This document shows positions 9,445 through 21,981 of a DNA stretch of 27,215 nucleotides, in pieces. This DNA is from Pelargonium cotyledonis. Its lineage: Eukaryota > Streptophyta > Magnoliopsida > Geraniales > Geraniaceae. The DNA lies in the NCBI GenBank assembly GCA_036897625.1, contig JAYMTA010000535.1, positions 1 through 27,215 on the forward strand, written 5' to 3'. The position numbers were made by a program, and so were the translations under genes. The notes under the pieces are model-generated. The model made no database searches and was not told where the DNA came from. It was given only the letters and a program-made list of their open reading frames with translations. The stretch's first letter is position 1, and the number at the start of each line of letters is the position of its first letter.

Positions 9445-11710
9445 ATGGCGACCAAGAGAGGACTTCCTGATTGCAATGTTCTTTTGATGAGTCTCGTCGC
9501 CTACATTCATGTTACAATCATCCTCGTGCAAGGCCGAGATCTTGATGAGCTAGGAGCTGGTAACCTGGAAGCTATGGTCTCCTCCAATGCAAGTAGCCAA
9601 TGCTGGAGAGATGGGTCTTACGACAGAAAGTTAGTCTACGTGACAGAAACAGAAAATTTATCACTCACTGGCATATTTTTAAGTCCGAGTAGAGAAGAAT
9701 GCCATGTTTTATGCAGACAATCTTGTTCTTGTACTGTGCAAATCATGGTCAACCTCGTAAACAATACCATTGGTTGCATTTTTTTTAAATGGAACACTGG
9801 GAACTCAAGAAGATAATAGGTCTATACTCGAATTCTATACCTTTTCAAGAACTCCATGTAAGTATATATACGCGCACATTTCTTATCCATCTCACTAGTA
9901 AAATATCAGATAACACAAGAATTAGTATTTGAAATCTCAGTGCCACCACCTAAACCTCATGTACCAGCTGCTCAACCTTCACCTGCACCTAGTGAAAGAG
10001 CTCCAAACAATACATATTCGCCGCCAGATCTGCCCATAAAAAATGCAAAAGGAAAGCGGAGATGGATATTGATTCTTGTTCTTGGAGCTGTGTTCTCTGC
10101 ATTCACAATGTGTTTTGTTGCTCTAGTTTGTTACTTGAACACAAAAAGTTCTCTATGACTAATTGGGTTGACAGGTATTTGTCCTTACTAATTAGTTACA
10201 TAACTTTTATCAGTAGTAACTTAGATGCAAAAACTTGAGTAACCATGAAATGCAGAGGAAATGACAAGTGCTTCCAACATTTTAACTAACAAGCTCAAGA
10301 AACACAAGAAGCTGGGACATGGAATGCAACTATTCACATTCAAGAGCATTTGTATTGCCACCAATCAATTCTCATCCTCCAATAAGCTCGGTGAGGGTGG
10401 ATTCGGACCTGTCTACAAGGTAACAGTTCAAGGACTTGCATATATGTGAACTTCTATCTTTTTTAAATCACAACTTTGTGTTGAGAAACTAGCAAGTACT
10501 ACTTTTAGGGTAATCTTGTTTGTGGACAAGAATAGTAGCTGTGAAAAGACTTTCCAGAAGCTCGAGCCAAGGAATGTTCGAGTTCAAGAACGAGATCAAG
10601 CTCATAGCTAAACTCCAGCACACAAATCTCGTTAGACTTTTGGGTTGCTGTGTTAAGGGAAGCGAAAAGATATTAGTGTACGAGTTCTTGCCCAACAAGA
10701 GTTTGGATTCTTTTCTCTTTGGTTTGTCACCTATCAGCCATTCTCGTTCCATTCTGTTTTTCATGTTTGAATCTATATATATATGTTCAGATACTTTACA
10801 TACTAATCAATTGGTAGGCCTATAAAAACAAAACTTGAAACAGATCCTGCCAAAAAAAAGCAATTGGATTGTAAAAAAAGACTTGAAATTATTGGAGGAA
10901 CTGCTCAAGGACTTCTTTATCTGCATAAATACTCAAGACTCAAAGTGATCCACAGAGATTTGAAAACAAGCAATATATTACTTGACAGTAACTTGAATCC
11001 CAAAATATCAGATTTTGGCTCGGGTAGGATCTTTGAGCTGAACACATCCTCTGCAAGCACAAACAGAATTGTCGGAACATTGTATGCAAACATTCATACG
11101 CATAGATTGATGTCTAAATTCTAACATGCACACACACATTTGAACATACTCACATTTATGATGGTGAATATGTCAGTGGTTATATGTCTCCGGAGTACGC
11201 AATGGAAGGTCACTACTCAGAGAAGTCTGATGTGTTTAGCTTTGGGGTCATAGTTCTTGAGATTATAAGTGGAAGGAAAGCTACAAGTTTTTCTGGCATA
11301 GAACACCCTCTTAACCTCATAAGATATGTAAGTAGTCAAACAAAAACTCTCCTTAAACTTTGTTATGGTTTCACAAAACTAATACAATTGTGGTTTAGTC
11401 ATGGGACCTGTGGAGGAAAGGTAAATGCTTGGAGCTGATTGATGAAACGATAGGCGAGATATGTAGCAGAGAAGAGCTTGTTAGACACATACAAGTTGGT
11501 CTACTTTGTGTAGAAGAAAATGCAAGTGAAAGACCGACAATGTGTGATGTTGTGTCTATGCTTACAAATGACTCTATGCATCTCCCGGTTCCAAGGCAAC
11601 CAGCATTCTATTGCGGGAAAAGTAGAAAGGCTAAAACTATGCAGGAAGATAATGAGACTAAGAAATGTTCACCTAATCTTGTAACATTGTCCCCAGTTGA
11701 AGGAAGATAG
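9445..11710 (+). pseudogene. RLK unit 2: PAN-module receptor-like Ser/Thr kinase, multiply broken
   Basis: A tandem duplicate of unit 1. Inferred exons: 9445-9857, 9941-10174, 10256-10419, 10509-10721, 10844-11081, 11177-11327, 11399-11710. Exon 1 gives a signal peptide and a PAN-like module (CRQSCSCTVQ). Exon 2 gives a Pro-rich linker (VPAAQPSPAPSERAP) and a membrane helix. The kinase has [10 protein letters not shown] and [12 protein letters not shown]. Lesions: a frame shift near 9808 with stops TAA/TAG at 9814-9819; TGA at 10156-10158 just after the membrane helix; a 2-nt TA insertion at 10533-10534 that breaks the frame immediately before the catalytic-lysine motif AVKRL; DFG followed by SGR instead of LAR/LVR; and a Cys replacing Trp at the start of exon 5 (LDCKKRL). 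With a nonsense codon and a kinase frameshift this is almost surely a pseudogene. It is the most decayed of the PAN-type copies. Confidence 0.8.
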
Positions 11711-12542
11711 CAGCTTCTTCTCTTTGCTGTATAGATGTTTATCTGAGTGTTGTTTGCTAATCTAGCTAGCACGTAAACACGTACATAATTGCTCAACTTG
11801 GATGGCTTTATCACCTTATTTCTTTAACAAAAACACTTGCAAGAGAAAAACACTGTAAAGAACATATGCCCCAATTCATCTATCAGTAAAAGCCAAAATG
11901 ATGTTGATTTAGATTCAGAATGAAATATTTATTATCTTCAACTGTTTATGATTTCAAGCTGTTTCTTAATTTTCTTTCTTTAGATGGATTTTAATCTCAC
12001 CTCAAACAACAATGGTAGAATTTAAAATTCCCTTAGAAAAGTACTATTCGAAGTTGTCAAACTCTTGAACTCGAACCATAAACCCAACCTAAACATCAGC
12101 ATTGTCCATTGGTGATCCAAGCTATAGGCTTCAGGATCTTCCATTCAAACTCAGTGACAGTAAAAATACAAAAGACTGAATCCTTGGATTCTCAGAAAAA
12201 CTACTTTGAAATGTGCTCTTATTCCTAGATTGACATATAGATACAAATATTGTCAGCTACTTCAGTTTAACAAACAATGTTATCTGATATTATTCTGTTC
12301 CATCTCCTGCATTTATGTATAACTTGATTTTCAAGTGACACTAATCTTCAGTTTTAACAATTCTGCATCCAGAGAGGAGTGGGTCTGCTTCATGTGTGTG
12401 TTTTGGTCTGTTTTTGCCAGGCTCAACTGAGAATTTGATGTGGAGAATTTGTTTGCACATATAGGCATAACCTTATTACAGCTGTTTTTCACATACTTCA
12501 AGAAATGCTCCTCCAAGAAAACAAACATGTTTTCATAATCCA
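11711..12542. other. Intergenic region and putative promoter of unit 3
   Basis: No gene seen. From about 12080 onward it is a close duplicate of 21490-21937 upstream of unit 4, for example CTGAATCCTTGGATTCTCAG followed by ACTTTGAAATGTGCTC. The block of homology therefore includes at least 450 bp of upstream DNA, which would be expected to carry shared control elements. Confidence 0.6.
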
Positions 12543-12548
12543 TATATA
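12543..12548 (+). promoter_or_regulatory. Probable TATA box of unit 3
   Basis: TATATA lies 43 bp upstream of the unit 3 ATG in a block, TATATAGC, that is conserved at the same place upstream of unit 4 (21938-21943). Confidence 0.35.
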
Positions 12549-12590
12549 GCTAGCCCTGGAAACATTTTGCAGATTTTGAGATGATCCATC

Positions 12591-14606
12591 ATGGCAAGCA
12601 AGAGAGAACTAGCCAATGCTATTGTTTTCATGATTCTCATTATCTCCATCTCAGAAGGCAAAGTCATGGTCTCACCATCACAAGATCAATCCTCAAGATC
12701 GAATGATGGATGCAAGAGGGGAGAGGAATACTATTATGCGGAAAAGAAAGGTTACTTAAGTATGAGTGACTATTCAGTATGGGCTTCTATAAACATCACT
12801 ACAATTTCTAGGGCTTATGATTGTTCGAATGTATGCCGGCAATCATGTTCATGTTCTGGATTCTTCTTGATAACCTGGAAAATTGGTGGCACGAAATTAT
12901 GTGTTCTAATCCAGGGAGACCAAACACATATTGTAGAGGTGCCTTCTTCAAAAGATATTTTTTTTTGTCCTTACTCGCAATACAAGCAGTAAGTCTGGGT
13001 TCTTGGAGCAGTGGTGGATATGGGTTCTTGGAGCAGTCCCACCAGCTATAGCCCTATCTTTTATAGCTTTATTTTGCTATTTGGGAACAAAAGATGCAGA
13101 AAGGTCCTCAAGAATACAGGACTTGAAAGGTTTTAGTACTACTTGGCTAGCTATGTTGAATACTTATTGAGGATGTGAAATTTAACTTCATGCAGATATA
13201 TGTTGCAGATGAAGAATTTGGTGAAGGCAAGTCAAAGTTTTCTGTAGGAACTCAAAACATGATGGAGAAACACAAGAAACTGGGAGATGAAATGCAAAAT
13301 TTCACATTCAAATGCGTACATGCTGCCACCAATCAGTTTTCATCTGCAAATAAGCTCGGGGAGGGTGGATTTGGACCTGTTTACAAGGTAAACATTCTAG
13401 TATTCTATAGTGTTATGAACTAAGAAGGAGCTTCTGAAATCACAATTGAAACAAAATCAATAGGGTAAACTACTTGGCGGGCAAGAAGTAGCTGTGAAAA
13501 GACTTTCCAGAAGCTCAAGCCAAGGAATGTTTGAGTTCAATAACGAAATCAAGCTCATTGCAAAACTCCAGCACACAAATCTTGTTAGACTTTTGGGTTT
13601 CTGTGTTGATGGGAGCGAAAAGATGCTAGTGTACGAGTTCTTGCCCAACAAGAGTTTGGATTGTTTTCTCTTTGGTTTGCAACACTTGAACCTTTCTTCA
13701 TCTTTGTTTTCTGTTCTTTATCTTCATTACATCTATTGCTAGATCTGTAAAACAAAACTTGAAACCGATCCTACCAAGAAAAAGCTGTTGGATTGGAAGA
13801 AGCGTCTTGACATTGTCGAAGGAACTGCTCAAGGACTTCTTTACCTGCACAAGTACTCAAGACTGAAAGTGATCCATAGAGATTTGAAAACAAGCAATAT
13901 CTTACTCGACAGTGAATTTAAGCCCAAGATATCAGATTTCGGATTAGCTAGAATCTTTGAGCAAAACAAATCCACAGCAAACACAAGAAGAAATGTTGGA
14001 ACATTGTAAGTGGACACTTAAATTGTACTTACATCTGGTTACTTTCTTGCAAACTCATCAGAAATGAGCTAATTTGATGTTGAATATAGTGGCTACATGT
14101 CTCCAGAGTATGCAATGGGAGGAATCTACTCGGAAAAATCTGATGTGTTTAGCTTCGGCGTCATAGTCTTGGAGATTATGAGTGGAAAAAAAGCTACTAG
14201 CTTCTCTGGAGCTGAAAACCCTCTCAACATCATAAGATATGTAAGTCTAACAAGTACTTTCTTGAAACTGTGTAGATCAGATTAAACTAACAGCACAAAG
14301 ATGATGATTCCTTAGGCATGGGACTTATGGAGGAAAGGTAAAAGCATGGAGCTGATTGATGAAACGATAGGCGAGACGCGTAGCAGAGAAGAACTTGTAA
14401 GACACATACAAGTTGGTCTACTCTGTGTAGAAGAAAATGCAAGTGAAAGACCAACAATGTGTGATGTTGTGTCTATGCTCGCAAATGGCTCTATGGATCT
14501 CCCAATTCCAAAGCATCCAGCATTCTATTGTGGTAAAAGAAAGAAGAACGAGACTAAGAAATGTTCACCAAATCTTGTAACATTGTCCCCAATTGAAGGA
14601 AGATAG
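12591..14606 (+). pseudogene. RLK unit 3: PAN-module receptor-like Ser/Thr kinase with a frame break and a lost splice acceptor
   Basis: Exon 1 from 12591 encodes a signal peptide and PAN-like module (CRQSCSCSGFFLITW, then CVLIQ) and stops at TAA 12990-12992. In another frame, 13012-13129 encodes the membrane helix (WIWVLGAVPPAIALSFIALF). The break coincides with a local duplication of TGGGTTCTTGGAGCAGT (12997-13013 and 13021-13037). Remaining exons: 13209-13387, 13464-13674, 13768-14005, 14090-14240, 14316-14606. The kinase keeps [35 protein letters not shown] and SPEYAMGG, so residue by residue it looks active. The acceptor before 13768 reads CCG where units 1, 2 and 4b have CAG, and the next usable AG at 13742 leads into a TAA. 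Both breaks must be bypassed for a full receptor. The lost acceptor could be a sequencing error, as it is one base. Confidence 0.7.
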
Positions 14607-14652
14607 GCATCTTTTTAGGATGTTTTGAGTTTCTTGAAAGATGCACATATTG

Positions 14653-15600
14653 TTACACAAGTAATTGTCTACTCACCAATGTTATATTTATATATATCAA
14701 ACAATTGCAAGAAAGTACAGACATTACAGCAACAATTGACATCTATATAAACTATAGAAAGAAGAGACCAAAGAGGAGTGATAAGCAAGAAACAGAGGCG
14801 ATGTTGAAGGAAGATTGTTGAACCAGAATTGGAGAAGATGATGATTTTGTTATTGTTGAACTGGGATGATCTCTATAGCCTTGACTGGGCACAACCCGAG
14901 TGGTCTTAACCCTTTTAATCTGAATTGCAAGCTTAGACTTCAAGATGTGGTCTGTACTGGAACCATCTTCCATGTGAGCTGAGCTTGGAAGAGACTGAAA
15001 CAGTAGCAGCAGCAAAGTTGCCAAGAAGACGAACATTACAAACCTCATTTGACTCATCTCTACAAATTTATCAATCAATATGTTGACTATATCAAAAACC
15101 TAGACTGGACAATATCTATATATAAGCTCCAAATTCAATAGAACAACTTGCAGTGATAGTTGAGCTGGAAGACACCGAGACTGCAATTGACAAAGTCAAG
15201 CCGACAAGATCGTGATATTTTTGTTGTATTAATTTATGTAATCTTAAAATATTAATGGCTGCCAAACAGGACTACTATTATTAGTGATGATGAAGTCAAC
15301 TGGTCAACTAACTACAACTAGCTCAGAAATTAGGATCACGTGCTCAGGTGAAACTTATGCGGAATCATTGGCGGAGCCTGCGGAGAGCCACAGTAGGCAT
15401 GGGCCAACAATTAGCAAATCGGGTGGTTTTTGAATTCTAACTCGAACCCAACCAGTAAGTTCTTCGAGTTTTAGATCTGAGTATTAGTTTTTAGACATAA
15501 ATTGTGTTGAATCATGCATGTTTTTCAATCCGACCCGAAAGTGGTGGAAGTGGATTCCAGACGGGCAAATGTTTAGTCGAGTGTCCCGATGTTTGGGTCC
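14653..15600. repeat. Segmental duplication, copy A (pairs with about 18881-19840)
   Basis: A block of roughly 950 bp covering the small-peptide gene, its upstream region (for example TAATTTATGTAATCTTAAAA near 15231) and part of a dispersed repeat recurs in the same orientation at about 18881-19840. The two copies flank the minus-strand receptor unit R. Edges are approximate because the alignment was made by eye. Confidence 0.75.
14752..15057 (-). CDS. Small secreted peptide precursor candidate, copy A
   Basis: A single-exon frame of 101 residues from the ATG at 15057, chosen because MSQMRFVMFVF is shared with the second copy (the frame stays open to 15078). It has a strong signal peptide (MRFVMFVFLATLLLLLFQSL), a basic mid-section, an invariant block RVVPSQGYRDHPSSTI shared exactly with the copy at 18987-19308, a Ser-rich stretch and a hydrophobic C-terminal tail (CLSLLFGLFFL). 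This layout suggests either a processed signalling peptide or a small GPI- or tail-anchored protein. The block shares RxVPS and a His at position 11 with CLE peptides, but lacks their GPNP core, so CLE membership is not supported. I do not recognise the family. It lies between receptor units 3 and R on the same strand as R. Confidence 0.6.
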   Translation of the reverse strand: MSQMRFVMFVFLATLLLLLFQSLPSSAHMEDGSSTDHILKSKLAIQIKRVKTTRVVPSQGYRDHPSSTITKSSSSPILVQQSSFNIASVSCLSLLFGLFFL

Positions 15601-15610
15601 GAACTGACAA
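15412..15610. repeat. Dispersed repeat, copy C
   Basis: Begins AGCAAATCGGG and carries TCTAACTCGAACCCAACCAG, words shared in order with the blocks starting at 19671 and 19873. Its position corresponds to the 19671 copy within the segmental duplication. It is a noncoding, low-copy-looking repeat with no diagnostic transposon ends. Confidence 0.55.
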
Positions 15611-15691
15611 CTCTAGATCAACTTTGGAAACCAACATTTCATATAGGAAAACACAAAATTAATGTCTTTTCAGGTCCATTGATTCCATAAA

Positions 15692-18616
<2,925 letters not shown>

Positions 18617-18986
18617 TAATCTTGAAATGAAATTGCTCATGATCAGATTTTTTTACCAAGCTTGACTTAATTAGCTGATTGCTAGTTTGGTAAACAAATT
18701 TAGAATTGTTTACTGAGAGAGCTTTGTCATTTCTGTTTGGATTAAATTTATGGAATCTGCATCAAAACATGACAATTGGTAATGTGATATTGACATGTAT
18801 CTTTTTCCAGAGAAAAACTAGCCCAAGACAAGCAAATTTAGCAAATTTCTCAAACATGTTTCCACTATAAACAATATGATTAATACACAAGAAATTATCT
18901 ACTCGCCATTGTTACATTTATAAATCAAACAATTGCAATAAAGTACATAATAAACATGATCTATCCAATCACAGGATCTATTTAAA
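18617..18986. other. Upstream region of unit R and start of duplication copy B
   Basis: Noncoding AT-rich sequence between the start of unit R and the second small-peptide copy. From about 18881 it aligns with the sequence downstream of copy A. No further gene seen. Confidence 0.4.
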
Positions 18987-19840
18987 CTATAACAAGAAGA
19001 AGCCAAAGAAAAGTGAGAAGCAAGAAACAAAGGCGATGTTGAAGGAAGATAGTTGAGCTTGAATGGGTGAAGAAGATGGATTTGCTATTGTTGAACTGGG
19101 ATGATCTCTATAGCCTTGACTCGGCACGACCCGGTTGACCCTCACTTTTTTAATCTGGATCGCAAGCTTAGACTTCAAGATGTGGTCGCTACTGTCATGA
19201 ACTGTGGAAGGATCTTCCATGTGAGCCGATCGAGCTTGGAAGAGACTGAAACAGTAGCAGAAGCAAGGTGGCCATGAAGACGAACATTACAAATCTCATT
19301 TGACTCATGTTTACAAATTTATCAATCAATATGTTGATGTTGTGTGTATCTAAAACCTCAAGTGTACAATATCTATATATAAGCTCCAAAATTTGGATAG
19401 AACAACGTGTTTGTAGTAGCGGTAGCTTTATATTTCTCAGAACCCAAAAGCGACGACTGCAATTGACAAAGTCAAAACGACAAGATTGTGCAAGCTTTAT
19501 ATTTCTATTCTATTAATTTATGTAATCTTAAAATATTAATGGCTGCGAAACCCAAAAAAGACTACCATTATTAGTGAATAGTGATGAGGTCAACTGGTCA
19601 AGCGACTACAGCTAGCTAACAAAATTAGGATCACGCTCAGGTGCAACTTATGTGATAAGGGCGGAGTCCTTGGCAAATCGGGTTTCGGGTTGATGAAGCC
19701 TAACTCGAATTCGACCAGAAAATACTTTAAATTTGTTCAAATTTTGAGTCAAAAGTTAGTTTCTAAGCACAAAATATGCTGGATCATGCAACTTATTTGA
19801 CCGAACTCGAAAGTTAGTTGAATTAGATTCGAGTCAGTTA
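18881..19840. repeat. Segmental duplication, copy B (pairs with about 14653-15600)
   Basis: A direct-orientation counterpart of copy A, including the small-peptide gene and the shared upstream stretch TTAATTTATGTAATCTTAAA near 19513. Small indels, for example GTGAATAGTGATGAGG against GTGATGATGAAG, separate the copies. Confidence 0.75.
18987..19308 (-). pseudogene. Small secreted peptide precursor candidate, copy B, frameshifted
   Basis: Paralogue of the 14752-15057 gene. The signal-peptide part from the ATG at 19308 (MSQMRFVMFVF, then LLLLLFQSLPSS) is in one frame and the mature part from the ATG at 19220 (starting MEDPSTVHDSSDHILKSK) in another. Compared with copy A, four extra bases (about 19227-19230) lie between LPSS and the HMED equivalent and break the frame. 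The invariant block RVVPSQGYRDHPSSTI and the hydrophobic tail are kept although the leader is uncoupled. Either the shift is recent, or the downstream ATG makes a leaderless product, or the indel is a sequence error. Confidence 0.6.
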
Positions 19841-20016
19841 CAAGGTCGGATCCAATGGGATAGGCCATTACTGGCAAATCAGTTTCGGGTCGTTGAAGTC
19901 TAACTCTAGCCCGCTCGTATTTAGGATTTGGTTGGATTTCGAGTCAAAATTCAAATTTTAAACATAAGATGTGCTGGATCGTACAAATTATAATTATCTG
20001 ACCCAACCCAAAATTT
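19671..20016. repeat. Dispersed repeat, two tandem copies (A and B)
   Basis: Copy A starts at 19671 (TGGCAAATCGGGTTTCGGG) and copy B at 19873 (GGCAAATCAGTTTCGGGTCG). Both continue through CTAACTC, GAGTCAAAA and TGCTGGATC in the same order about 200 bp apart. Copy C sits at 15412. No coding frame or terminal inverted repeats seen. Confidence 0.6.
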
Positions 20017-20262
20017 TCTACCACCCACTAGGTGTGGCGCAGTTGTTGCGTTGGACTACGTGAGTGTGGAGAGTTATTGAGTTCGATCCCCACTCAACAG
20101 ACCTGTGAGGGAGATGTGAGAAATCCTTAACCCTGTGACCAATTCTCGAATGAGTAATAGTTTAGATAAGGTCAAATGACTTAAATGTGCCTATCGAAAA
20201 AATGTGCGTGCCCTGCTCAGTAATCCTGTGGTCTTAAAAAAAAAATTAAAAAAAATCTACCA
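20017..20262 (+). mobile_element. tRNA-derived SINE with 7-bp target duplication
   Basis: The body, 20024-20255, begins with a tRNA-like head. It has a pol III A-box-like TGGCGCAGTTG at 20035-20045 and a B-box-like GAGTTCGATCC at 20079-20089. A tRNA-unrelated body follows, then an A-rich tail (about 20236-20255). TCTACCA flanks it on both sides at 20017-20023 and 20256-20262, as expected for a target-site duplication. It has no coding capacity, and the direct repeats suggest a fairly recent LINE-mediated insertion, plus orientation. Confidence 0.75.
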
Positions 20263-21480
20263 ATCAAACCCCATCCAATCCATCCGGCCCAGTTTCGAAC
20301 CCAACGGCAGAAAAAGGCCCCGGGAAGCAGTAGATGACGGTAACAAACGGGAACGGCGGCGAATATAGTTTTATGCAACCGAGGGGATGAATTGTTTGGC
20401 CATGGGCGGAGCTCTAGCGTCGTCTGGGTTCGATTCCAGGATCAATTTCCAGAGATGAAGGATCCGGTATTGTTGGCCGGAGAAAGACACGAATATTGGT
20501 ACGTATAGTTAAAAAAAAAAAAATCAGTCTTTACCAATATTCTTGCAATTTGTCTCAAATCCTGCCCTGGCTCTCAACTATTTCTGCACCAGAACGAGAC
20601 CAATAAAAAAAAATTCCCAGTAGTTCGGTTTTGGAGTTCCGGGCAACAAAATATGAATTTGAGTTTGATTTGCCCTGGCTAGCTGATGAATTGAAATATC
20701 TCCAGACTGAGCAAGGATTTATTGATAATTCACAAGTAGTTTTCTACTCCTATCTGTAAAAATATGTGCCCTAAACTATCAATTTGAGTTTTTGATTGTG
20801 ACAATAATTTGCATGGTATTAAAGCATTATAGTCCTAGGAATGACAGATTCAAATCCTTCCTTAAATGTGCCCCGACTTTGTTTAGTCCATTACAATTGA
20901 TCCTCACTTATACCATGTTTAATCTTTTATTTTTTAGAAATTTCATCATCATTACTCATAAATGCTTATTCTAAAATTTGGATGGAAGATTCCATTTCCT
21001 TTTTAATGAAAAATGCATGTTTAGGAAAAGATGATGAAGTCGATTAGTCAAGAGATTATTTGTGACTTCAGAAAAAGTTGAAGGATTAAATATGATACAA
21101 ATGTACTATTGAAGAATCAAATTGATTCATGTTTAGATGCACCCTATCTAATATCTACAGAACATTGATGAAATTGTTGAGAAAATGTGTTTTTTATTTG
21201 GATGGCTGGTTTTTTGTTCAAGTAGAGTTTTAGCAAAAGCCTGGCTCTTATCATTGATTGTTGGTACTACTGTTATGTTTTTCATTTACTCTGTTTTTGG
21301 GATAGGATGCTTTGAATCTCTAGAATTCACAGTGCAGGTCTGTTTAATTCTTCAAATATATAGTCATAATCATTGGGCAAGTAGTGTAATTAAGTGTTTA
21401 TAATAAGTAACAACTATTAATTGCCTAGATATTTTTATGGGAAGTCTATTAATTCCCCAGTTGTGACATCTTTTTTCTGG
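20263..21480. other. Repeat-rich intergenic DNA, no supported gene
   Basis: Contains a GC-richer patch at 20300-20480 with one B-box-like GGGTTCGATTCC (about 20429-20440) and an A-run near 20511-20523, possibly an old SINE fragment. It also contains an exact 11-bp inverted repeat, GAATATTGGTA at 20491-20501 and its complement at 20532-20542. Open frames at 20792-20974 and 21185-21403 have no recognisable domain. The latter is hydrophobic and could be a relic, but I see no support. Confidence 0.4.
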
Positions 21481-21489
21481 TTGATCTCA

Positions 21490-21981
21490 GCCAAAACACT
21501 ACCTAAAACATCACCATTGTCCATATTGGTGATCCAAGTCCAAGCTAGGCTTTAGGATGTTACATTCAAACTCAGTGGAAGTATAAATACAAAGAAAATT
21601 ATATACTGAATCCTTGGATTCTCAGAAAGAATACTTTGAAATGTGCTCCTACATTTTAACAAACAATGTTTTTTAACATCATTCTGTTCCATCTGTTGCA
21701 TTTATGGAAAATCTGGTTTCAAGTGACACCAAACTTCAGTTTCAACATATCTGCATCCAGAAAGGAGTGGGTCTGTTTTATGTGTGTGTTTTAAGTGTTT
21801 GTTTTTGGTCTGTATTTGCCTCACTCAACTGAGAATTTGATGTGGAGAATTTGTTTATAAGCTTATTACATCTGTTTTGCTTATTCTTCAAGAAATGCTC
21901 CTACAAGAAAGAGAACATGTTCACTTTTCACAATCAATATATAGCCCTGGAAACATTTTGTTAGTTTTGGGATGATCCATC
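21490..21981 (+). promoter_or_regulatory. Duplicated upstream region of unit 4
   Basis: Closely matches 12080-12590 upstream of unit 3 up to the start codon, including TATATA at 21938-21943, 39 bp before the ATG. Conservation of about 500 bp of non-coding sequence shows that the promoter was duplicated together with the receptor head. Confidence 0.55.

Noticed and set aside
9147..9476. 109-codon minus-strand frame
   Set aside because: It overlaps the duplicated promoter and the start of unit 2, and the corresponding region upstream of unit 1 has no matching frame.
10489..10764. Minus-strand frames opposite kinase exons (also 13457-13651, 22763-23050, 26454-26705)
   Set aside because: They mirror conserved kinase codons on the other strand and recur only because the exons are duplicated.
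14752..15057. Calling the small peptide a CLE precursor
   Set aside because: RxVPS and a His at position 11 fit, but the GPNP core is absent and a hydrophobic tail follows instead of a C-terminal CLE box.
20031..20100. A tRNA gene
   Set aside because: A and B box-like words are present, but acceptor and anticodon stems do not form, and the tail and target duplication fit a SINE.
20400..20450. Second tRNA or SINE (GGGTTCGATTCC)
   Set aside because: Only a B-box-like word is clear; no matching A box at the right distance and no flanking duplication.
20792..21403. Open frames of 60 and 72 codons in the repeat-rich spacer
   Set aside because: Hydrophobic, low-complexity products without motifs or conserved neighbours.
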